64,000 nucleotides of DNA from Plantago elongata. Lineage: Eukaryota > Streptophyta > Magnoliopsida > Lamiales > Plantaginaceae. The notes under the pieces are model-generated. The model was not told the origin of the DNA. It was given only the letters and a program-made list of their open reading frames with translations, and did no database searches. The DNA lies in assembly GCA_036897095.1 (NCBI GenBank), contig JAYMSP010000087.1, positions 1-64,000 on the forward strand, in the 5' to 3' direction. Within the stretch, counting starts at the first letter, position 1. Each line of letters starts with the position of its first letter. This document shows positions 37,819 to 49,700 of this stretch, in pieces. The position numbers and the translations under genes are program-made.

Positions 37819-40800
37819 TTAATTGTCATGATCTCTTGCCCTGAAACTGGGAAACGTCTCGAATACTTCACTTTCAGACACCGATGGCCTCATTACAGCA
37901 TCTTCATGGTCACCAACAAGTCCGTAGTTCACTGATTCTGAGGACTGTATTGAACCTTCTCTCGACTTGGCTGAAGGTGTGTATTGCTGCATCACCAGCA
38001 CCGAGAACTGTGACTCGAATTCGGACGTCACCAACAAGTCACCTATTGGTCCTAGCTCCGGACAGTCACACCAGTCGGCTAGACCTGCAGTTAAAGGGGT
38101 TACCATGCCTTGACCTTTTCCAACAATGTATAAATCATGGTTGTTCTCATCCATAGACTTGATAGCCTTTACTGCTTCTTCTTCATCGTTCAATACCAAT
38201 TCGTAATAGTTTATGTTCTTCTCATTCTCTGTGGCTGTCCTAAACTTGCCAAGGTAATCATCATCCAGTAGTTTCTCATGTTCAAGATCGACGTTCAAGC
38301 TCACGTGATAAATTTCTGATGGATCAATTGGGTTGAGTGCCTCTGCCTCTGAGCTCGGAATGAATCTCACAACTGTAAGCTTTGCACTCGAGCCATCAGC
38401 CATCCTCCACCCATAAGCTAATGCCTCCCGATCATCAGGACCGCCAAAGTAAAGCATTGCAATATTGATGGCATGATCATGTGTCTCCACATAGCCACGG
38501 TCGATTATTATCCCGACAGAACAAGGTGCACATTCCATTACTCCTTCGTTGACTCCGCGGAGTGCGGGGTTAATATCCTCCATTTCACCACCCATCGTTT
38601 GCTGCTTGTGGAACGGGATGATTATCAAAACGGCACGCTTGTCCCTAGCAATGCTGCAGATATCAACATCCATAGTTGTGTATGCACAGCGGGCAGTAAT
38701 TGTCTGCGTCCTGACACCATCCGAGCGCAGCTCGTAATTGTCAAATGCACTAATGATCTGATCCGCTTGAGCTTCAATGTGGCTCGGGTTCCGAGGCCCT
38801 ACTTTGCGTGCACTGTGTACCGCTAACATTGTGGCTGCACGCCCCACAAGCTCGACCAATTGGAGGGCAAACACACTGATGGGGGATTTGCTGCTCGAGT
38901 TCGAAGTCCTCAGGAGGTTGATGATACTAGGCACATTACGCGTGTTGTAGATGCATGCAAGGACCCGGAGCTCTTCTTCCACTTTAGCTTTCTGTATCGT
39001 TCTGCGCTTATATGGCAATGCGTGGTTGGTTGGCTTAAACCAGATTGCTGCCGGCGTCACAACCATTGTCATTACTAGGACTGCCACCACCATTAGTGAG
39101 TATGTTTGTGTGTTCAAAGCCTGCCATCAAACAAATGAATCGTATCAAACAGCAATGAATTCAATCTGATGCTTTTAGATATAAGTATCTATGATGATCT
39201 TATGGTATAGGTTAGAGTATATTACCGCTTGAATCTGGCCGGATTCAAGGATAAGCAAAACCATGACACTTTTCGTGTTGCTCAGGATTCCAATTACAAC
39301 AGCCTCATTCATCGGAATGTCAGAGAAGAAAGTGACGAGAACAGCGCTAAATACTTTGACAGTGCAGAAGATGATTATAATGAATACGATAAGAGCCCAG
39401 TTAGATTCACCGATGATCGAATCAATGTTGGTTCTTTGCCCACAAACTACAAAGTAAACTGGCATGAGAATCCCCACTACAAAATCTTCAAGCTTTTCCA
39501 CCAAAGTTGCTTCAAGAACTTCATTAGGTATCACAAGGCCGAACATGAACGCCCCAATCATTGGATGTGTCCCCACAGCATCAGCTATCACCCCACAGAA
39601 GAACACCCCGGTTAGAACTGAACATATGTAGAACTCACTATAACCTTGTCCTTCCGGAGTTTTCCTGATGATCCACCTCAGCACAGGCCGGAGGACCTTG
39701 ACACAAAAAGTTAGTAATGCAACAGTGCCGAGTATTGGTAATGGAATGATCGACGTGGATCCTGTGACCGAAAAAGCCAATGCTAGAAATCCCCAAGCAC
39801 ATATATCATGAATGAAAGCTGCTCCTATAGCTGTTTTACCAATATCTGTGTGGCGGATTTGGTGTTCGTCAAGAACTCTTGTTAGGACACCGAAGCCTGT
39901 CACTGTAAGGGCAGCACCCCAAAAAATGAAGCCGGCCCTTTGTTTTTCCTCTGGCAGGGGGTTTACCAGGAAATATAGGCCTGTTCCGACTACAAAAGGG
40001 ACCACGGTTCCCGAGATAGCAACTTTTACTGATTTTGGTCCTGTTCGCATAACTCCTCGTAAATCCATCTTCAGCCCCACAAGAAACGCATAGAACACAA
40101 TGGACAGATGTGCCATTGGCTCTAACACTTTGAATCCATAATTCGGAAACATGAGCTTTCGAAATGCACTGATTCTCCCGAATGCAGAAGGTCCCAGAAG
40201 AATACCTCCCTGCACAATTCATATAAATGAAATGATCCTCTTACTTATAGAGTTATCTGCTATGCTATTGTTCTGTTTCAGTACTCATTTTTGTATTGGT
40301 GAGAAAAATCAAACACATAATAGATTTGATCAAACTTAGTTCTCTAGAACCACCATTTAAACCCTTTACTTTGTTCATTGATATCTCTAAAAGACTAAAG
40401 ATTGTTTGCTAGGAATTCAAACCTGTTTTGTTCTTTAACTGGAAGAAAATTGATTAAAATGCAGACTTAAGAGACCTTTAAAACATAAATTAGCCATGTA
40501 TCCATCTACATTTTCCAATCTATATCCATTAAACCAGATAACAATGTAGCTATGCTGGTAAAGAGCGTTCCAGATGCATACACATTCACAAAAAGCGGAT
40601 AAATTGATGTGTGACTCACAAGTAGCTCGGCAACAAAGGGAGGTTGATTGAACGGTTTGAGGGCGAAAACAACAAGATGGATGATGCACATTGAGAAGGT
40701 GAGCTGAATGAGGAAGAGAGATATGAGGGGGGTTAAGGGGTTGGGACCTTCCCAAACGCCGTTGAACCGGTAAATTGTCTCTGCATAGCAAAGAATTGTT

Positions 40801-40847
40801 CTGTTGAGCTTGGCAACATCTAACGTCGCCATTGGTAGTGACGCCAT
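37819..40847 (-). CDS. CHX: cation/H+ antiporter, CHX family (CPA2)
   Basis: Minus-strand exons 40847-40620, 40209-39226 and 39120-37819, all phase 0, give 837 residues, usual for CHX. About twelve hydrophobic segments occupy the first half. The exon 1/2 junction rebuilds the conserved FVAELL-GGILLGPSAFG. Other family blocks are FLVGLKMDL, GFGVLTRVLDE, AAFIHDICAW with the conserved Asp, and HPMIGAFMFGLVIP. A long soluble C-terminal region (from about residue 430) has AMLYFGGPDDREALAYGWRM. CHX proteins exchange K+ or other monovalent cations for protons in endomembranes or plasma membrane. Which Arabidopsis CHX is closest I cannot say. A second Met lies five residues after the chosen start. 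Confidence 0.93.
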
Positions 40848-40899
40848 AATGCCACCACCTCAAGGCTCCTCTTCTTCCTCGCCTCAGCCGGTCGAAAAT

Positions 40900-42191
40900 A
40901 GTTGTATTTTCGACTTTTGTTCTTATGAGAACGAGTGGAAGGAATGAAAGATGATGAACGCTGGTTGAGGAATGGAAGTAAATAGCAATGCAGAATGTGT
41001 GAATTTCATTGAATCTAAATTGATGGTTGTCCGAATTCTTTGGGAGGAAGATTTTGGGTTTGAATACTTAATCAAGCTTTGAAATTGTTAATATCAATGG
41101 CTAATTATTCTTAGCACATTGTAGCTCTTCATTATATTGATGATGATGATCCCAAGTTTTAGTATGTTTTCATTGGTTGTACTTGTATTGTTTACATCAT
41201 CTTATTTGTAGAGGAAAATAAGAACAAGCATCACTTAATTATGAGTATATGTACGTATTCATTATTAACACCCACTTAATAGTTGGCGCCATTATTATGT
41301 GGGCGTGCCTTGCACACGTCGACACAACTATTGCGAATTTAATAAAGTTTTCTAAGTAGAAAACGAAATAAATATTATATATTTAATTATAAATTCGATT
41401 TACAAAATTGCAAACCCGATCCACGAAATTACGTACTAGGCAAAATGGATCGTTTTCATTGATTGCCCCGGTTATTGAAGTATTTCTACTTTATTTTCCC
41501 CAAGTTATAGAACATTCTAGTTAGAGAGGGACAATATATCGAAACACTTTACTTTTATTAAAAGATAATTGTGTCGCACACATTGAAGAATGGTAAAAGT
41601 AAACCAAGTAAATAGATATGTAAAAGAGGAGGAAAAGTAAAAAGTGTGAATGAAATATTGATGCAGACAAGTATGGATGAGATGGGTAATAAGTAAAGCA
41701 TACTACATATTCATGATCCGGCAAGGCGTGAACATTGTGATGATTTAATTTATAGGGCCACTCCATTTTTTTGAATTATTGATCGGTCGGTAGCATGATT
41801 TTAAAGATTTATCATCATTTCGGATCCGCTCCACTTCGATTCGATTGTTGCTCCGATTTAGCATGAGTTTGATGATCACGATTTGACATGTTCACTTTCG
41901 ATTTTTAACTTATATTTGATTTAGGGGAACATGTAACTTCTTTTACTATAAGTACAGAGTTAATAGTGTGATGTGAGTTAATACCAATTTAAAATTTTAT
42001 TTCAATCATCTTAATTAGAACGTATGAATTCTGGTCACGATTCAAATTGATTAAGTATTTTCGGGTCAAATTCAATTAAAGTATTGCATATGATCACATT
42101 TTCAATCATATTCAGCATGTTCGAATCAATTAGCAAGGACCCATTATCTCACTTCACGTTTTTATACATGTTCATGAGTTCGAGTTAACAG
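40900..42191. other. CHX promoter side and intergenic DNA
   Basis: No gene is seen. AATAGTTG and its inverse CAACTATT bracket a short GC-richer piece at about 41279-41332, possibly a tiny degenerate MITE. Confidence 0.4.
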
Positions 42192-42353
42192 GAGCTCCTG
42201 ATTGGTATAGAATTTGAATGGGTATTTGGAGGGATTTTGGTAAAATTGTGTTTGGAATGGAATTAAAATAAGGGTATTTGAAGTGTATTTCAGACCAAAT
42301 AACTATTTATCAAGTTAAATAGATCGATTTGAATGCCATGCCAAACAGACCCG
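42192..42353. mobile_element. MITE copy C (hAT-like)
   Basis: Same orientation as copy A. The conserved body includes AAATTGTGTTTGGAATGGAA and GGGTATTTGAAGTGTATTT. The ends are diverged (GGAGCTCCTGATTGG and CCAAACAGACCCG). Confidence 0.75.
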
Positions 42354-42988
42354 TAGTCATTGAGGAATGAGAATTCAAACTAAAACATTGTAGTTGCATT
42401 ATTGCTAAAAAAAGGGGAAGGATAACTCATCTAGATCTAACTAAACTCTCCGGATAAAATGAAGAATATATATACTATATACACAACTCAATCTATATCC
42501 ATGAAGAAACATTACTTTTAGGCCCAATTCTTTTCAAGAATCAGAGTTTGATATTTTAGACCTGCTCTGCTTGATATTTGATTCTTGCATCTTGGGATGA
42601 CAATGATAGTCATCCAACTCAGTGTCGTTGTCCACCAATAAAAACTACATATTTGAAGTATATTTGATCGATCTTGATCAATTCCGGCCTTCGAATTGGT
42701 TACCGGTTCACTAATAACTTGCACACGAGGGTGAATGAAGTCATTCATAATCGTACCATCACAAAATATATTAGGTCTTGATCGATTACTGGTATGTAGG
42801 CGCGCGAGCGAGTAACAGGATTTCTACATTAACAAGCTACACTAGAAATTAAATGAGCACAATGTCATGGCCCAACACTAAATATCCCGTGACAACTAGC
42901 TAGCTAAACACCAAGGCACACTGCAGGTAAAAGAAAGAGTGATTCTTTTGCCACAAATGAACATATATAAGCTGAAATTAATTAATCA
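42354..42988. other. intergenic and 3' UTR side of the next gene
   Basis: No supported gene. An open frame at 42518-42748 on the minus strand has no recognisable domain. Confidence 0.4.
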
Positions 42989-43510
42989 TCACATCCCTGA
43001 AAAATCATCTTCAAACCTCATTTGTTGGTTATGGTGTTGTTGTTGTTTATGTCCATGACCAATACCCTGAGCACCATTCATCTTGTATCCCATATTCCCT
43101 CCTCCTCCTCCTCCACCTCCTCCTCCTCCATGGCCATGCTTATGATCTCCTTTTTGGCCCTTACCAAACCCGAATTCGATATCTCCAAACTGGTCTCCCA
43201 TGTTGTAACTTGGTTTATGCTTAGCCTCCCACTCTTTTGGGCCTAGTCCATGTTGCTGATGATGTTGGTTTTGTTGCTTGTGAGCCTTTGATGAATGGTG
43301 GTGACCCCCCTTGGATTTACGACGGTTGAAAACCCGCCCGAAAACACATGCCACCGCGGAAAGGACTACTATCACGGCCAAGACTGCGAAAACCGGGCCA
43401 AATGAGCCATTTGAATGGGATGGGGAGCTGGAGGTAATAGGCTGGGTTGTGAGAGGATTGTTGTTGTTATTGTTTGGATATAGTGCATCGGAAGGTTGTA
43501 CTTGTGACAT
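42989..43510 (-). CDS. small single-pass membrane protein, His/Gly-rich tail, uncharacterised
   Basis: An intronless frame of 173 residues. The start is the Met in MSQVQPSDALYP. An in-frame upstream Met at 43666 lies on the far side of a TATA box (43639-43648), so it should be outside the transcript. After an Asn/Ser/Pro-rich N-terminus there is one membrane segment (about residues 36-60, GPVFAVLAVIVVLSAVACVF). A basic RRKSKGG stop-transfer follows, then a hydrophilic tail with His/Gln clusters, GDIEFGFGKG, an uninterrupted run of 11 Gly, and a DDFSGM end. Similar short plant proteins exist but I know no function. The His clusters could bind metal; that is speculation. Confidence 0.8.
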   Translation of the reverse strand: MSQVQPSDALYPNNNNNNPLTTQPITSSSPSHSNGSFGPVFAVLAVIVVLSAVACVFGRVFNRRKSKGGHHHSSKAHKQQNQHHQQHGLGPKEWEAKHKPSYNMGDQFGDIEFGFGKGQKGDHKHGHGGGGGGGGGGGNMGYKMNGAQGIGHGHKQQQHHNQQMRFEDDFSGM

Positions 43511-43638
43511 TTTTAACTTCTTGTCTTTCAAATTTGTGGAGAAGGAAAGGTGAGGAGAAGATAAATGTGGATTATAATTGGATTGGCTAGTTCTTGTTGG
43601 CTTGGTGTTTGGTTTGTGCTGTGAGAATATTTGTTTGT

Positions 43639-43648
43639 TATTTATACA
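43639..43648 (-). promoter_or_regulatory. TATA box of the His/Gly-rich membrane protein gene
   Basis: TGTATAAATAA on the minus strand, about 130 bases before the start codon, implies a leader of about 100 bases. Confidence 0.65.
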
Positions 43649-43689
43649 CAAGAAAAATATCTTCAAGTGAGTGCTACATTAACTACTCA

Positions 43690-45624
43690 CACATAAAATA
43701 TGCCATGTTATGATGTACACTCTTTAACTTACTATAATCATGCGATAGTGATACTCGTGTTCACTTTATTTCCTCCCGCCTCACCATCTAACACATTCCA
43801 CTTCATATACTTATTAAAATACATTATGTTACCGATACTAATTAGTCGAGTAGTTGATAAATTTGTGTTAAACCGATCGTGTATGTGTATGTACATAAAT
43901 AAAATAAATTGAAGGAAATGCATAAGATCGTTGCCTTTTTGTTCCTAAATGATCGATCGTAAATGATAAATAGAAAGGAGTGTTTGAATTCAAAAGGGGG
44001 AGCGGCATGTACATCTTTTGTTTGTAAAGAGAATAATTAAAGATGTTCTTTTATGGCCTTTATTGCGGGTAAAAAAGATGGTAGTAGTTTTTGCTGGTTT
44101 CTCATGGACTTGAACTTAATTGATTCATCCAAAGATATTTCTTTGGCCAGGCTAAAATTCTATTGTATTTCATTTTTCATTATTGTCATCTCCTGTTTAT
44201 GGACAGATGGACGGAGGATTTTAAAGTGTGGGGATAATAATATCAGATCATTTTGTAGGTTATGGAAATTAAATTCTTAAAAATTTTATATGTAAAAAAG
44301 TTTTAAAAATTATTACATATCTCCCTCTTCAATTCTCATTAATATTCGTTACATGTGACTGATTAAGTCCAACAATAACGGATTATTTATATAGGGTGGA
44401 TCTTTGCAACAGTATTTTTTTTTTTTAGATTCACAAAGTTAAAACTCCAAAATCATATTAATGTCTTCCTGATTGAGTCAAAAGATGTCCATTGCACTAC
44501 TCATGTTCATCAATATGTCGCTATTGCACGTTATATGTACCATATGGACAAACATGATTTCTTTGCCGAAAGGCAACTCGTGAACCTGAAAATGTAGATT
44601 TACAGTACTACCACCTAAAAGAGTTGCACCAACCTCCCTACATGTCTACACTATGGATCATATGGAATTGACCCCCAAAAATGTTGGCTTTTCATTTTTC
44701 TTAAGCATGTGACTGAAAAATAGCTTGAGATATAATAATGTCAGATCAATTTCACTACTACAACAATAACTAGCCCGTTTAATACTTCTCGTGCTAGAAT
44801 AGCTTAACCAGATGATGTACTAATGATATTTGAAACTCGTCTAATAAAAAGATTTGATTTCGAATTATCAACGTCGATCAATTACATACTCTTCAAATTT
44901 TAGTATCTAACCTAATCCTCCAAGTCAAATATTCAATGGGACTTTTATGAGGACAGTAGTATCTAATTTGGCTTAATGTGCCCGAAGATAATGACACTTT
45001 CTTGGGATCGGAGTGAATTATTAGTGACACTTTTGCTAATAATCAAATATAAAGCCATTCTAAGTGATATAGCAACTTACATTATATGCTGGTATAATGA
45101 TGACAGTGTTGCTTTTCTTGATTTTCAACTCTTAACTTTGCTTTTTGGCAAATTAACAACGACAGTGTCCGGCGGGTGATGGTTAATGGTAGGGCTCACA
45201 GCATTTCAATCATCACGCAATTATTTATCTATCTTAGCAGCTTAATTAACAACAGTTTCATTATCACCCTACCAAAACAACATTTTAGTTTTAGTCAAAT
45301 TGTAGTGAATGGAGTACTGTTTTAGTCACTTAACTGGTAGCTTCAATCGATCGATACTATAATCGCGGTGAGTTCAAAATTCATTTTGTTCAAAACTCTG
45401 ATCAACCCAGAAGAATACATCCTTGATATTGAAGGAAAGACAATGGCTCTCACTGGAGACTCCATTGCCCCGGAATCAAAAGAAGGTCTCGCACCTATAT
45501 TTTCTCCTTGATTAGTTCTGCAAGACGAAGGGAGTACTTTACAGTAATCCTTGGATTCCAAGTTTCTGCTTGGTCTGGTCGATGCCTGGAACAAATTATT
45601 GCTGGAGATATAGCACTCTGAATT
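43690..45624. other. intergenic, nothing recognised
   Basis: AT-rich. A stretch at 45380-45515 reads open on the plus strand (INPEEYILDIEGKTMALTGD and so on) but I could not link it to a known family or to splice sites. Confidence 0.4.
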
Positions 45625-46625
45625 TTGCGCTAATTACATAATTCCCCATATTGACGAGATGTACAAATAGCACCCTCAGCTCATTTTCGTTGACCAACTG
45701 TCCACATAAGCACTTTATTTCTCCAACATGGAATTTTTATCTCTTCGAATTAAAAAAATATAAGAAATTAAAATTTGAAAAAACATTAAAGTAATGGAAA
45801 AAGGAAAAAAAAAACCAATTCAATCTTTTTCTTCTCCTCATCTTCTTCACAATCACAACCTCCACCCCCATCCCTCATCTTCTCCATTGGAGCTGCAGCT
45901 CCGGCTTTGCAGCTCACCGGAGTTGTCACAAAAGCTCCATCGGAGCTAGAATTTCCAACTCCAGCGAGCTACAATTAACAACTCGTCGGAGTTGTTTAGA
46001 GCTCCATTGGAGCTAGAATTCCAGTCCAATGGAGCTGGTCTTGCAGCTCCATTGGAGCTGCAAATTATAGCTCCAATGGAGTTGTTCTTACAACCCACCG
46101 GAGCTCTAGCTCTGGCGAGAGCTTTAAACCTCCAATAGCTTTCAAAAGCTTTGATTTCTAGCCCCTACACTCTGATTTGTAGTTCAATTTATAGTTGTTG
46201 ACGAAGATGGCGATTTGATAGTGACGATTAGAGTTTTTTTTGTGTGTTATTGTTAGAAATAAATGTTTAGGTACTTGATTGAACTTTTACAGAAAAGTTA
46301 TGGGTGAATTTTGGTGAATTAGATTTAATTCAAGGACTAAGTTTGTAGTAAAATAGATTTTGAAAAATTAAAGAAAATGGAAAAGAAAAGAAATTAAAGA
46401 AATTCAAAAATAAAAAAGGAAATAACAATTTCGTTAATAACCCCAACTTTTTCGTCCACCTCAACATCAACGGACGCCACACCAGCCCTTGAGTTGACTT
46501 TTAGGGCCGGATGTAATTAGTTTTCGAGCCCTTTGTTAATTTTGGGCCTATATGTAATTTAAACCAATATGGGCAGTTTTTTGAAACATGGGTCAACTTT
46601 AGGGGCAGTATATGTAATTTCCAGG
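45625..46625. mobile_element. palindrome-rich element with AATTACATA-type inverted ends
   Basis: The left end TAATTACATAATTCCCC (about 45634) and the right end GGGGCAGTATATGTAATTTCC (about 46602-46622) are diverged inverted repeats. Inside, 45885-46125 holds about a dozen AGCTCC/GGAGCT words, several as perfect AGCTCCATTGGAGCT-type palindromes. No coding frame is seen. I infer a non-autonomous DNA transposon of about 1 kb, downstream of the RNase E/G gene. Confidence 0.45.
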
Positions 46626-46738
46626 CAACCTTCTCCGCATGGTTCATACAGAAAACCTATCAAAGCGACTAAATCTCCATTGTCATAGGCGATGCTGCCC
46701 GCAATCTATACTAAATGTCTAAATTTCATTTTTTTTTC

Positions 46739-49700
46739 TTATTTCCATCCCGTAATCCTCTTCGTGATTGGTAATAAAGTTACATTGTTCTTTCGAGTTC
46801 GCCGTACTACTTCTGTTGGCTGTAATACTGACATTGGAGCCTGGCTATGGTCCTTTTGCAAATCGGAATCTGTCAGAAGTTTCACCTCATATGCCCCTCT
46901 TGTAAAGCCATTAGCGACCTAGTGATGTACAAATTTCAGGATCTTCAAATGAAACAGCAGATACAATGCCAGGATGTAAAGACCAAACCACATGCATGTA
47001 AATATGTAATCTTTATTAGCTTGTAAAAAATCTGTTTCTATGTATGATGTACATATCAATCCCAGTTTAATAATTCATGCGGAACAAGTATTCGATAGAA
47101 AATGAACTCTATGCCCTATAAAGTATAAACGAGTAGATGAACAGAATTTGGAATAGGTGCACGTATCAAATTTCAAATGTGTGCAGTTAAATACTACCAA
47201 ACAGTATTGAAATTATGCAGATGAGTTTAGCATTACTAGTCTGTATTCAGAGGAAATAATACAGATCACATACCTTCAGGAGAATCCATACCCTGAGAGA
47301 ACTGCTCAATACTGCTAGTTTTGTTCTCTTGCCAGAGGTTAAATAGTTGCACATGTGCCGATCAGCCCTTAAAATAAACTGTGGCCAAGATTTAGGATTT
47401 CCAAGGTCCGCTTTATGATCCACTGTTGCCTGATTAAGGAAGAAGAATAACTTCAAATCAAATGAATGATGGGAAGAACTGTCACCAACTACAAGACTGA
47501 GTAGCTTCTCAAGAATGAAAGAATTGATCAATGCATAACTGACACCTAACAGAAACTGGAAGATAGTAAAATGGAACATTCAATTATGCGTTATAATTTG
47601 TGAATATTTGAATTCTGAAAGATGATGCAAAAGGTGTTTAGCATAATTTTTCCCATGTGTCATACGATTAATTCTTTGATAAGCCTCGAGGTTGTTTCAA
47701 GTCACAATTATACAGAATTGTTCAACTGCTAGCCGAGACCTTCCGAGTGGATCAGAAGGTTCACTGCGAGTTGAAGGCTGGTAATTATCCAATGTTTTCT
47801 TCAATACCTGGTGTTGAAATCACTGCTGCATATTATTCTAATTGATGTTTCACTACTTGCCCAGCGGAACACTATTCAAGAGTCTCTATGTTTATTGTTT
47901 CATTGAGTTTGATCATTTTTATTTATGCCAACCTACTGGAGATGTATAGGATTGTGTTTACCAGCCAGCATGATGCTGATCATCTTATAGATAAAATACT
48001 CATAGGGGTGTTCATTCATGATGAAATAATAATTACTTTGAGCAGTGCGTGCTGATCTTGCAAACAAAACCACTCACCAAAAGTCGGCAGATTTCATGCT
48101 CAATTTTAGAAAATGAAGTATCCAAAGCCTCCACTCTACCAGTCCCATGACAGCAGGTGCAAGGTTCACTGATCATATATGTCACACTTGGGCGAACCTG
48201 CCAAGGAACATAATAAAAGGAATCAGCAACTGAATAGGCATCCTTAAATTAGCCATGACCAAAGTTCTAGATGGTCGTAAGGAGGTTCAGCACATCTAAT
48301 CTTGTTCTAGACAGTCTTATAATACACATGAACCAGCAATCAATTTTACGGGCAAAATGTACTCCAGCTAATAATATCTAGCATAGAAATTTCTCAATAT
48401 TTTTCATAAATATTTCAAGGGGACAACACCTGACACAATATGCACACACATACAACTCCTATGACCGCGTACCATTCTTTCTTATTTTTTTTAGGAAATA
48501 TGTTCTTTTGTTTGGGGTTGGAGGGGTTGAATACAAATTTGACAATACTTAACATACCCGCTTCCGAATTATTTCCATAAGCCCATGTCTAGATAATTCA
48601 AAGACCTTCACAGTTGATCGGTCCCTCTCGACAGCCTTTTTAACTTCTTCATACACAAGCTTCTTATTTGCTGCAACAATAATATTGTTAAAAGGCAAAA
48701 TGCATCCAATTCCTATATAGTTATAACAAAGAAATTCCAATTTTAATCGAATCAATAATTCCATTATCCCTTTTCCATACATGATGAGTTAATAACATAA
48801 AACAATTGCTGGAAAGTAACGGGTAATGCAAAACGAAAAGGTTACAGATGCACCAGAAGATAGAAATCTCAAGAAACTGTGCAAACTGTTTTGGGTAAAT
48901 TAAAACGCATGAGGCGTGGATATGGAATTATAGATAGCAAGTATAACTCTTTAGGTTTACTACAAACTGATAATTAAATTCTTTCATTCCACAGTAACAC
49001 TGATAAAACGAACAGAAATCTTCACACAAACTGGTGAAAATTTGTGTCTTGTTTGTAAGTCTACACCTAATAGATTTTCTTGAAAACAGAAGGTTTGTGC
49101 AGAGAGTTGTAGGGTCAAGCAAACCCTGAGGGCACAAGATTACCTAGTACTTTACTATATCTGCTTCTTTAAACAATTAAGAGTTCTTAGTTCATGAATC
49201 ATTAAAGAATAATTTCTTGTATGCATATCTAACTTTCAGTTCCACGGGGATTATAATAGGAAATTTTAAAAAGTTACATAAAAAAGATAACACAAATCAG
49301 CACCAGTGTCATTTTATAAAAGCACGGGATTGGGGACTTCAAACAATAAAGAAAATAAAAGTAACATTAGACATGCCGAGCGTGGCAAGAATAGAGAGGA
49401 TTCAATATGCTTACAATCATCCCACATATCAATGAAATCTACAACAATTATTCCACCAATATCTCTAAGCCTTAATTCCCTCGCAATCTGAAAATAACAA
49501 AAATGCCCAGCTTAATATTGAATCTGTTGAAACTCGAATATTTTTCAGTACTAATCATAGTTAAATATGACCACAAGAGAGAGTTTTCAATTTGGCTGCT
49601 TATAACAAATCAAAACAAACAAGATGCACCGCAAGAATGTATTATAGCACTAATCCGAAGTAATATGCACCGGAGAAAGTTGCGCACGAATAAACGTGCC

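Noticed and set aside
38473-40093. Plus-strand open frames across the CHX gene
   Set aside because: Antisense shadows of the conserved CHX exons.
43511-43666. Longer start for the His/Gly-rich membrane protein at 43666
   Set aside because: The extension crosses the TATA box at 43639-43648, so those codons should not be transcribed. The Met at 43510 fits the leader.
45343-45594. Open frames on both strands near 45.4 kb as an exon
   Set aside because: They read moderately well but could not be joined to splice partners or assigned to any family.
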